Shown here: piece after piece, positions 13,636-25,600 of the stretch
How the letters are laid out: each line of letters starts with the position of its first letter
Numbering within the stretch: position 1 is the stretch's first letter
Assembly: GCA_013397435.1 (NCBI GenBank)
Contig: VZRG01001625.1
Span: 101,855-165,854, forward strand
Direction of reading: 5' to 3'
Origin: Erythrocercus mccallii
Taxonomy: Eukaryota > Chordata > Aves > Passeriformes > Dicruridae
Length of the DNA stretch: 64,000 bases
Translations under genes and position numbers: made by a program
Notes under the pieces: generated by a model
Told to the model about the DNA's origin: nothing
Databases searched by the model: none
What the model saw: the letters and a program-made list of their open reading frames with translations, nothing else

Positions 13636-16600
13636 CTAGAAAACAGAATCGGCAAGGAACACTGTCTGTAAAATATTTCTTTCTCTATGACACCACAGTC
13701 ACAGCTGCCCTTGTGAGTGTTCTCCACAGAAGCACCAAATTTCAATGACTTCATCAGAAATTGCTCAAATTTTTCCAGATGCCAGGACTAGGCCATCAAG
13801 AAAAGTCTTTCCACTTGTTTCTTAAAGAGGACTAAAAAAAGAGAAAAAGAATCTACCACCATAGTTTCACCATGCATCCATGATGAATTTCACAGCTCTG
13901 CATTCTCCCAACATTCAGCAGGGAGGGCGTTTGGAACATGCAGAATAATCACCATGTCTTAACATAATGACTGAGTGACAGTAAAACTGAACATTTCTTA
14001 CTGCAGGTATCCACAGTATTTTCCTGCATCTCAGAATGCCAAAGAAAAAATGACAGTAGCACAGAGATGCAGAATTAATCAAGTCCAGTATCTTTTAAGT
14101 AGTGAATACAGTATGTGATATACCTCATTCATTATAAAGAATCTAGAAGTTGGGACCTCAGAGCCTTGAAATCTACTTTTAAATATTGTTATTATTTCCC
14201 AATAATTATTATGGTCACAGTAACAAAACATCATTGGTTTTTATGTCTCACTCTCTATTTCTTGGTTTAAATACATGCAAAATAATAATTTCATTAAGAT
14301 TTGGGAACATATGAAGTACATAAGAGAATTCTGAAAAGATCCACTAATGTAATCAAAAACAAAACTAAAAGCTATTGGACAGTGGTAACTGCTATGACAG
14401 CAAATGCTCAGTGGAGAAGTGCAGATACCACATAGCACATCACTGTGCTCTTATGCCAGGGGTTCCATGATAATGAGGCATCAAGTGATTGATCAAAGAT
14501 TTCTAAATAGATTTATCCAGCCTGCAATGCAGCAGGTGGACACTGTAATACCACTCATTTCTGTGATGGTTTTCCCCTCCTTTATTTCTGGAGTGATTGT
14601 ACCAACCTGAGCAATGCCACCCACAAACTTGGTTTTGACCACAACGTCATCATCCTCTGCTTTTCCAAATGCTGCTTTTTGGGCTGCCCTGACAAGGTTG
14701 TCTGATGCACGCTTGACAGCATTTCCTGCAGCCTTTGAGAAAGATAAGAAATTTAGTAATAAGGAAAATACATAACTAACATGGATTTGTCTGAACATCA
14801 AAAACATCTTTGTTTGACTGCACAGGAAAAGTATGAGGTTTTTTTTTTCCCAGTGAAAAGCAAATTAATCTTTGAAAACCAGTGGTACAGAGAGAACAAA
14901 ATTCCTTTGTTTAAGAACCTGAAAGTTGAAGAAGTCACAAATGAGATTTTTTTCCTATAGTTTGAAATAATGCAGTGGATGAAATTACAAGTTATATTAT
15001 GCTGATCAGACTTTTTTTCCAGAAAGAACAGAAGCAAAAAGCTAGTGTATAAAGATATTATAAAACAGTTAAGTTTTTAAATTAATGGACTTTAATCAGG
15101 GCAAGTTAACAACTTACACATCCGTTGGTTATCTCACATTTAAACCTGTATTTCCTAAAAATTCTCACATTTCTAAAGAGAAACAGTCAAACATTGGTAA
15201 TGAATCTTTTGTTGTCTGAACTGGATACTGTCAGCAGGCCAAAACAAGCTGCTCCCACATGCTAGAGATAAACTAGCTCTAGGAAGGGAAGCCACAGCTT
15301 CCAACCTTCCATCCTTCCTAGGAAGCACCAGCTCTGAACCTGTTCCCACACCTTTCCCCAGTCCTATCCCATATTTCCAGCTCCATCTCGCTTTCAAGTC
15401 TTCCTCACTGAAATGACCCAAGGATAGATTATTTGAAATTTGCTCTGCTCACTCTGGAGCTCATCCAGAAAGAATGGAAACATTTCCAGTTGTTTCATTA
15501 AGTTTTGGAAGATTCTGTAACACTGCATTCCAAATTTATATTCATGGGAAAAACAGCTCAAATTGGGGTATGAAGGAAAAAACCAAGACACTCAAAGTCC
15601 TGAATCCAACTATTGATTGAAGCTATGTGAAAACATTTCTGCTGGGGGCAAAGCCAGCTGAAAAGTCTCAGTAGTTTTGGCAAGTCCACCAGTAAAAATA
15701 TGTAGTAGACATCAACTCACTGTTTTTCTATGATAAAAGACATGATTTCCAAGTGCAAAGTGCTCTGCCTGTCATTATTCATTCTGGGACTAAAATGAAG
15801 CTTGGTAAAATGGCAAAGTTCAATTTCAATCTATGTTTGGGCTTGTTTCCTTTTCGCATTCCCTTCCAATTTCTCACATTCAATGTCTATTTAATATTAT
15901 TTGCCCACAATGACTGGGAACCCCAAATTTCCTGTCAGAACTGAGGAAAGTCTCTAGTAGTTGATTTTTCTTGTTTCTATTGTTTGTTCTGCACTTAAAA
16001 TTCCTTTGGACCCATCTTGACACCTAGATATTAGAGAGCAGATTGCACTATGGACAGAACCACCTTCCAGTTACTGACACCTTTCCCATACCCTTTGGCA
16101 TTGTCAATATACATGCATCCACTATAAAGCACTAAAACCATGTCGGCCCCTGTGACATACCACTGTTTTCTGTAGAAACAGATTTTTCACACGTTCATTC
16201 ATATATTTTTTCTTCTTAAATATTTAAACCATTTTTCTTCTTTGAAAAAAATGATGACATCAGTTCCTCATGCTCAGACAGATACTTAGTCATATGTATT
16301 TCTGTTGAATTTGATTCTGCCTATCCATATGTGAACTGTTGCACTGAGTGTCTGCTAGTAGCAGCTGTGCAAGCACAAGGAAAAGGGAAATTTTCACTGT
16401 TCACCAAAGGTGGTATAAAAAAGCAGCTGAAATAGTCCTTATATTCCAGGCTGAGCCTGCAGGGCATGATGTCAGAGAAGGTTGTAGTCATTTTAAAAAA
16501 TTACCATCCTCAAACAAATCTATTAGAAATGTTAGGTTTTACCCATCAAAACACAGAGTTAATTCAGCAGCAGTTCAGAGAAGCTCAACAAAGTATAAGC

Positions 16601-19600
16601 TAAAAGGGAACCAGTTTCATGTAAAGAAGCTCACTCTGACTTCAGCTGAGATGTTGCATGAGATTCTCTCAGTTTTGTCTAACAATGATTGTCCATTTTA
16701 GAAATGCTCTATCTACAACTGCTGTCTCTTGACTCCTAGAAACAAAGGAAGACTGACCACAATCCAGGCCAGCACTTAGAGAAATTGTTGAACATATGCA
16801 CAATCTTGGAGTCCCGAAACAGTGTTTACATAGAACTACCATGGGTTTTCAGTAATTAACAACACCGGTACCTGTAGCCTCCTCATGGCTTCAGAGTCAT
16901 GATCAGCCTTCACTTTGCAAGCCACAAGCAACTGTGCTGTAGAAGCTGCAACTTGTTTGGCAGATGAGATGAGTTTCTCCTCACTAGCATGGCCTTGAAC
17001 TGAGGCATTTGCTGCTTCACAGAGATTGCTGGTTGCAGCTGCCACCATTCGGGCCTAGAAGGCAGTAAAAAAAAGTCACTGTGTATTCTCACAGGATATT
17101 ATTTCTTCAGAGAAGGTGCCAGTTTTCTCAAGAGAAGTAGTTACTCACAGCAGAAATAAGTCCCTGAGACCACTGGCCATCATCAGCTGCATTTGCAGGG
17201 ATTGCTCCAACCTGAAAAAACAATTCAGAGATGGCTTACAAGAAAACAGAAAATACAATTGCTTTGTCTCAGAATTAGACAAGCAGTAATCCATGAAGAA
17301 AGGAACGTCTGTACCTTTGACTGTGCCCAGCACATTCAAGAGCAGAAAATCCATCTGGAAGTCAGTTGTCAGAGTAAACTGTGCTTCCAGCACACATCTG
17401 CCTGCTCAGGAAGTGTCCAACTTACTATACTGCTTCAGCTGACCCATTCTTGGAACACACAGAAGTAATTACCAGAATAACCAGTAATTAGAAGACTGTT
17501 GGTGGTTGAAGCCACAGCCAAAGCAACAGCTGAAACAGCAGTTCCTTAAGTGCCAGGCTTTAAAATAACTTACTTCTCTCTCTATAATACATTTGAATTT
17601 ACATTATTCTTTCATCTCTTCTGATTTGAGCACTGTGGGAAGGTACAGATCAGAAAGCTTCACAGGGAAGCCTCTAAGTGCTTTCATGCCTAATAGTGGC
17701 ACTTTAGGAGAGCAGCCCACTTTTCTGCATGGCTTTTCCTCTGAAACTTTCATGGCATCAGCAGTACCAGCAACAATTTGGAGATGGTTTTTTTCCCATA
17801 TTAGATGAAAGCAGTGAAACTAAACTCTACAGTTGGTTGCCCGACCCACACCCCCAGCTGCCTGGGTCTGGGTGGTTTTGAAAGAGAAGTTGAAAGATGC
17901 GAAATGTAAACATGGTCCAGAAGCTTGTGTTTTAAAGGAAGTGGAAACAGGCATTCATGCATAATGAGAATTCCAGAGAATGAAATCAAATCATTAAGTG
18001 CAGCATCAACATAAACAGAAGATATGTTCTCTCCATAGCTATGGTGACACATAACTAAAAAAAAAAATCAGGTATAATAAACCCCCACTAGGTCCCTAAA
18101 GTATTTAGGTTTCAGGATTTTTTTTGCCTCATCATCCCCCGAACAGGTATTTTTATGTAGACCACAGATGAAGTGCTTGTTGGTCCTGTTTGAACCAAAA
18201 AAGCACAAGGTTCCCAGAATCCAGGGATTCTGAAGCAGGCAGCATAGCCTGATGGTGGGATCCATGATAAAGCCTGCTCCAAGTCAAGAATCAGATGAAA
18301 ATGGAAACCATAACTACACAACAACAATGGTCCTATAATAAATTGTTCTCACAGGCAACATACTTGGTTGATGTCTAGATTTTATGTTTCAGAATATACT
18401 GAAAAATAGCAATGGATATGAAATGATTTACAAAATCTCAATTCTGATCAACCAAAAGGATGCCACATGTTGTAAACACTCCTTCCATTGGTTCCAACAA
18501 TAACTACAAGCACGGCCACTTAAATGTACTGAATCTACATGCAGGCCATGTGTCCCCATTGAATCACAAGACATTGAGGGCACAGTTACTGAGGCCTGTT
18601 GCTGTTCTGCTGCAGAGCAGTATTACACATGGTGACATTTGGGTTTGGATCCCCAAACTGTTGTATGGGACTATACATTACTAGTCCCACTTGAATCACA
18701 GATCTTCATGAAGTGAAAAACGCACACAGTAAAACTCCACACAGCTGATTCATTTGAAGAGCCAAGCACTTGATTACACTTGTGAGGTTAAAATGAACGT
18801 AACTGTGGGATTTTTTTAAATAGAACCAGGTCTGGGCCATGTATTGTGATGAGCAGTGAACAATTTACATTTTCATTAGTCATTCCCAAACTTCTTTCCT
18901 ACTGTTTTTAACAGAACCATTAGGAGACTAGATTCAATTTCGATGCTTTCCCTCACTATATGTCCTGTTTACCCACCTTTCCCTGAGCCACCAGTTCCCT
19001 CTGCGCTGCTGAAGCTGACTTCACAAGGGCACTGGTAGCAGCTGCAATGGATTTAGCTGCTTCCAGGATCTGTTCTTCAAAATCCAGAGTCTCATCTGCT
19101 TGCTATAACCAAGAAAAAGAAATGTTACACATTCACCTGAAGGCAATTATACTTTCAAGACTGAGGACATATACAAAGACAAGAAGATTCTGGCACACAT
19201 CAGTAAAGTCAGTAAGCACTATAACATCATTTTCTGCAAAGGAGTTTTGTGTGGACTAAAGCTGGGAGTCAACATAAAGTAAGTATCAGCTTGCCCTTGT
19301 GTCTGCTCACACTGAAACAGAGTATCACACAAGATACTTAAACAAAGCCCTCAACTTTGTAAGGCATTATCTCCACTAGAGCTACTCTAAACTACTTCAG
19401 AAAAGTACAGGTCTGAAAAGAAAGTCTTGTTTTTCCCATCAAGATTATCTCTGTAGTGCCATAATAGTTGCTTCCAAGATTGCTAAACTAGGGATAGCAT
19501 TTTCTAAATACTTAAGGACTTAAGGCATTGAAAAAGAACAATGATAAACGTGTGTTGTCTCATTCACCTGTACTAAGGAATGTAAAGTAGATACCAAGCA

Positions 19601-22600
19601 AGAGCATAGATTTATCACCTCTCAGTAAGAGCTGTCATTGCACAGAAAGCAGCTTTGTGCAGCAGTCCAGTTTAGTGATCTTGGAGATAGGAAGTTCCAA
19701 AGGTCTGTCTGGAACACTTCAGTCATCCAAGTATGTCTTTCAACAAGCATGTGCAAAACCTCCTAATGAGGTGTCTTACTATTAAAATGCAAATTCATTG
19801 TTCTATAAAAACTTTGCTGACTTTCAAATAATTTAAACTAATATTGAAAATATCTGTCCATCTAAGCACGCTTACTAGCTTTTGAACAGTTAACAAAATA
19901 GAGATGAACAGTTACTGTTATTTTAAATAGAACCAGGCCTGGGCCATGTATTCCAATAGGTTTTTAATATAAAATAATCCAACAGAATATATTTTGTTTG
20001 TGATCCAATCACAAGCCTCCTGGAATCCAAGACCCCATGACAAATAGGGCTAGTGGCTACAGTATGAGGACATCCTACTTTGTGAGAGATACAGGTTTTG
20101 AAATACAGGTTTATTTGAACTATGGCAACTGCAACATTCTTGTGTCACACAACTAACTTTAGAAACACCAGCCAGGTGGGCCTTGAGTTAAAAAATTGGG
20201 CACTTCATTTGCAAGTCTAACCACACTCATCTAAATTTAATTCAGGTTTAGTTACTGCAGTTTGATGAAATAGTCAATTATAAAATAAAGGATAATGATA
20301 AGTAATTACAAAATGGTCCATCAAGCAGGACTGAGTCCCACAGCACTTCACATAACTAAAAGTCCAGGAGATGAAACAACAGCATCCACAGACATCAGAA
20401 AAATTGAATAATGTGAAAATCAAAACCAATGTGTAGATAAAGATGTCTGGCATTTGAAAGTTTTTCTTTTTTTTTCTTTCTTTAAGAAAAGCCACCGAAT
20501 CCACTGAAAAATATTTATCTTGCCTTACTGTTGGGCTATTCCCATCAACTGAAGTACATGTCTTTGTAATAAAAGAAACTGCTTTAAAAAGTCATATTCC
20601 ACATAAAATTTTGGCAGTGCTTGCAATGCCACATCATGACTATTATTATACCAAAGTGCAATCACACTGGCCCTCTACAGGCCTTGAGTCTTATTTACGA
20701 AACTCTTATTTCAATCACGACATTGCCAGAGTGATTAAATGGAATCCAGTAGAGTCTCTATCAGAATGACTGTCCTTATTAAAACAGATGCATGATTGAC
20801 TTTGATTTGACTGAAGACTGAAACTGAAATATCAACAAAAATACCACTGACTGACAGTAAATTTATCAGACTGTTATTGCACTTTTACTTTTGTCCAAGA
20901 CTTGCTGCTATCGAGTTTTTAAATTCTCATTTCCAACATAAAATATATTAAGTGCATTACTCTTTATATGTGAGCACTGTCAGGAATTCAAACTTAAATG
21001 AGTGAGAACTTCAATATCTGCTCATTTATTACAAAGGAGATGTCAATCTTTGCTGACGTTTAAAAAAATGCTTATGGCCATAGCCTGATCTATTGGACAG
21101 CTGCGTATGTGTCCAGATGGAATTCAATTTGTGAAAAAACAGCCACCAAAAAGATGCTGAACAAAAACAGTTGTTTAAACTCAGTTCAGGGTCATGAATG
21201 GACTAAATACTGCACACAAGTCCTAAGCAAAAATGACTGCTTTTCAAAGAGAATGCCAAGAAATCAAAGCTTGTATTATGAAGAGCGCCATTGTACAATG
21301 TACAACGATGTACTTAACTTCCACTGTGGAGCAGCAGGTGAAACAGGAAAACAGACAGCTAAACCTTAGTATCTCATCTGGTAGCAGATTTTTTCTCCTC
21401 TGTTTGCCAAATCAGTTTCTTTCCAATTATATTGAGATCTGGTGCTTGGGAGAACAAGCCATACCTCAAGTTTCTCCAACTTCCAAGTCTGGCATTCTCT
21501 GACATCTCACAACTTTTACTTTTGGAAAAAATATTCTCCTGACAGTTGATCCCTTATGCGAAGAATTTATTTTTGTGGCAGCCTTACACAGCACTCAAAC
21601 TGTTGAATGCCTGATGGCTTTTCATCTTTTCTAACAAATCCTTCTTTTCTAGTCCTTCTCTGTGGTTTTCCCTTCACCACTCTCAGGTGTGACACACATC
21701 TAAGGGCTGGATACTCAGTGGGGGAGGCCCAACGCTTAGCCAGCACTGTGAGTGTGTTTCCTGCCAGTGCCTTTCCCAAGAGCATTCCTTAGCAATAAGG
21801 ACAGAAAGCAGCACAAGACTGAGCACAGCAAAATGCCCTACAACCAAAGTAATTATTCCACCATTCCCATTATTAAAAGAGTGTCTCCTGGACAGTCTTA
21901 AGTTCACACTCATAAACTACCCTCACAACGTGTCAGTTCACAGCCTTCATGAATAAAGTTGAGAGCAATGCTGTGATAGATGGCAGAAAAAAATCACTCT
22001 GTGAGATTTTAGAGCAGGTTTCTTCAGAAAACCAGATCTATGACACAAGTGATGACCTTCTCCTTCCTCAAGCAGCCCCCATGAAGGTCAGCGTCTCATT
22101 TTCTTCAAGTCTAAACTAATATTCTGTTATTAACCATGTACAGCTATAAATGGATTGGAAAATGAAGTCACTAGAACAGACAAACATTAGGCTCACTATG
22201 AAGTCTTTAGAATGGAATATCCTAAAAATGTTGATTATGCCATTGAAAACAAAATAAAAAAATATGTTTTTGTAGTGTATTTTAACCATTTTTCTACAAC
22301 ATCTCCATTATTAGGGGTACCATAAATAAAGTCAGGGTTAATAGGAAAACAAATGAATAGGAAAACAAACTTAGAAGTCTCTTCAAGAGCAACTCTACTG
22401 ATAAAAGAGTCCTCCACATATGCATTTTATACCACTTTAGATTAGGAGTCTACAGGAAGTCTTCTAAACCTGCTTGTGAGTGACTGTACTCCTTCATATT
22501 GCCTTCTACTATGTTAAAACCCCCGGAGACAGGGCAGGACACTGTAGGAATATGTTTGATATATAGTTGGATTAAATAACAACCTAATATATCAAACATA

Positions 22601-25600
22601 TCACACAGAGTCCTGCAGAAAAAGGCATCCAGGTTTGATTCATCTTGGGTTAAAAAAACAAAGGACCAACTGCTGAAAGCTACCAGCAGGGAATTCTTAT
22701 TGACTACAAGAGACTCTTGTCTGGAGGCAGAGGCCTGCACAGAAGCATGAAGAGCAGACAGAACAGGATAGGGACAGCAATGCTCTCTCCTGGTGAACCT
22801 CATCTACCATACCTTTTTACATAAAAGTGGTTTTTGCCCAGTATTAGCATGAAGACTTTATTAGACAAAATAGTTTTCTTCTTCAGAAAATTACTAGTTT
22901 TGGGGGTTGTTATTTTACAGGAAGTAGCATATCTGCATAACAGAAGGAATGTGTGTCTGCACTGCAATACACCTGAATCTCCAAATGGAAAATTGAAAAA
23001 AGTAAGATCCACATTCAGGAAAAATAATTGTACCTCAAGGAAACATGACAGCTGAATCCTGCTTAATAAACCATACATATCTCATTGTTTATCAGATCAT
23101 TTCCCATGTTGAACCCTGCAAGGAGAATACTGAACAGTTTTGTGCTACAGACAGCAGTAACACCTGCTCAGGAGAGTCCTTGAAGTTCTTCCAAGATAGA
23201 AGCTCAGAAGACATATAGATATTTACTGGATATCAGTGGGGGTCTGGACTAGTGGACTAAGTATTTTGGGAGCACATTCACCTGCAGCCAAACAAGCAGG
23301 ATTTAAAGCAAACAAAATAATCATTGTACAATAAAGCACAGGCAGCAGTTGGCAGGACTGTGTCTCATTAGAAATTATTCTCTGGGATAAGATGATTCCC
23401 AGTAGCAGAAAATGAAGATCTCATGCCATTTGTGTCAGTTTAAGACATCAAGGGGGATATGATAGGTGCAAAAATATGAGGAGGAAACAAGGACAAGAAA
23501 ATATTTAAAAAATCCAAAAGTTAAAAAAAAAATTAAGATAGCAGAACAAATGAGAAGAAACCCTACCTTTAACTACTGGGTTTTTTTTTTTTTACAGGTA
23601 AAAGACAAACTGGCACACAAAGATCAAAATTTCAAGCTTAAATCAAATTACTCCCACTCCCTGCACCAATAAAAAAACTTTACCAAAAACACCAAGAATC
23701 ACCCACCAAGTAGAAATGCTGAAGACAATGGATTTCCTGCAGGTACACATTCTAAAATTACCAAGTGAGGATTTCTCAGCGAGTTCACTTGATGATGATT
23801 GCTGTTAACCAAAGCAGGATATTGTCTAGATAGTCTGTTTCATTGTAGAAAATAACTCCTATTCCTGCATTTCATAGACTGAGCACAAGACAAAGCAAGC
23901 CTTACCTAGTCTAAGTCTTCCTACTGCAACAGTCTGTATGTTGTCAAAGATGGGCATTAGAAAGACAGAGCCTGTTCACCACAGGAAATCCTACTCTGGC
24001 AGATACAAGCTACAAGTCTGCAGCAGAAAAAGTGCTATTTGAGCCAGTCTGTGATCTTCCTAGTACCTTTTGATGTGGATTATAATCCCTATTGTGAAAG
24101 AGATTAAACATCTGAAAAGGATGCAAATGCCGCTGAAATCCCAAATTAAACAAACAGTTGGATATAAATTTTAGCTTCAGAAAACGACAAACAAACCAAT
24201 AAGTCACAAACAGACTGGATACTCAAATTAACATGCTAAATGATGAGCAGGTGTGAGAACTGTATTCACTGGGAAATCACAATGACCCTGGAGGGCCTTA
24301 GATGTTGGAAGGAAACTGCTCCATGGTTACCAGGCAACACACATGTGCTATTGTGCAGTGATTGTATAGAAAAGGTGATGGAGGACTTGTCCACTCCTTA
24401 GACTCCGCCTGTGGAATCTCATTATAAAGGACCATTTTTCTTTATAAACAAAATGGATGTACTTGTTAAAAAAATGCAGACAAAGACCATTTCTTTTTCA
24501 TGAGCTAATTTATTCCTATCACTAAGCAGGGAGTGGGGGTGGGAAGTCCTCAAAGGCTGACACTTCCAAGAACTTTCATCTGATGCTCCTACATCACAAA
24601 ATACTATCCTGCACCAATACAATCATCCCCCACTGAATGGTCTTGGGGCTCTGCTTTTTAGGAAAACTTCTCATTAGCTTTACTTTGAAAACAGTTTTGT
24701 ACCTACAAAGCAGCGTAATGAGACAAATAGATACATAGTCCTTTCCTGATGTCAATTACTCAGCCAAAACATATTTTTCACTTTAAAGAGATGCAACAGT
24801 GTAATATCTACTAAAATCTGCCTGTTAACACCAGGCAAAAGGTAGCAATTCTCTGGGATCCACCAGTTTCATATATTCCCTCTGTACTGCAGGTGAAAAT
24901 AGCTGGCCTAATTTTATAATATCTTCAGAGACATTTGAAATGACCTGGCAACATGCAGCACTGCTTGATATAATGAACTGTAATTCAATTTCCTTTAGGA
25001 AAATGACAAAGAAATGATCATACAACATATCTGATTCTATACTGAAACAGCTACTCTCTAAGCATGGCATAAAATGCAGGTTTCAGTCTTAGCAAATCCT
25101 GCAAGTCATTTACATTCTCTTGAATCCCAACTGTGTTACTGCTGCTTTCTCCTGCTATACTACACAAATTCAGATGTGAACAAAGGGGCTCCAAAAGAAA
25201 GCAAGTAAGAATGACTACACACCAGTAAAATATGTTTGGAAACAGAAAGGTAAATAATCAACAGTAATGATGTCATAACTCTTACAAGCATTTCTAACAT
25301 TTGGCTCCTCTTCCTTTGCTTGCTTATGGCTGGTGCTTGATGCCCTCTCTGAAAAGCACCTTTTTACCCTCTACCCTCAGGGGTAAGTGCCATCCAGAGC
25401 AGTGTTTTGTGGCACTGAGACTCATGCAAGGTTCAGTTGTTTACACCATGATCGGTACACACTAAACTATGGGCAATGTGCATCCTCTGCCTTGCTAACG
25501 TCAGACAAACAGTGGGGATGGACACTCACCTTGGGCTTGGCTCTTGGTTTCAGCTGCTCTAACTTCTTTGCTGCAGCCTCAATTGATGCTGCAGCCCCTA

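Larger units (their letters stand above)
22533..22617 (-). ncRNA. MIR190A: pre-miRNA mir-190a hairpin
   Basis: The minus strand folds into the conserved mir-190a precursor (85 nt). The 5p arm contains TGATATGTTTGATATATTAG, the full mature miR-190a-5p start, and the 3p arm contains CTATATATCAAACATATTCC. The loop region TTGTTATTTAATCCAA matches the human precursor as I remember it; only a few base-of-stem positions differ. It lies in the 6.4-kb intron between exons 28 and 29, on the same strand as TLN2, which is its known host in vertebrates. It is therefore probably processed from the TLN2 pre-mRNA. Confidence 0.98.
19103..25529 (-). other. TLN2 intron between exons 28 and 29 (hosts mir-190a)
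   Basis: This 6,427-bp intron is the largest in the window. It contains the mir-190a hairpin near its middle and the upstream copy of the direct repeat at 19904-19952. A 14-base T run near 23581 is the only obvious simple repeat. I see no further exon in it: the flanking exons join directly in phase and match the expected talin sequence. Confidence 0.9.

Noticed and set aside
18840..20010. Exon 29 duplication suggested by the flanking repeats.
   Set aside because: Only the 32-bp core and a short flank are repeated; a second copy of exon 29 is not present between or beyond the repeats.
22450..22803. Minus-strand open frame of 117 codons covering the mir-190a hairpin.
   Set aside because: It contains the conserved miRNA precursor, which explains the sequence. 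The protein has no recognisable features.
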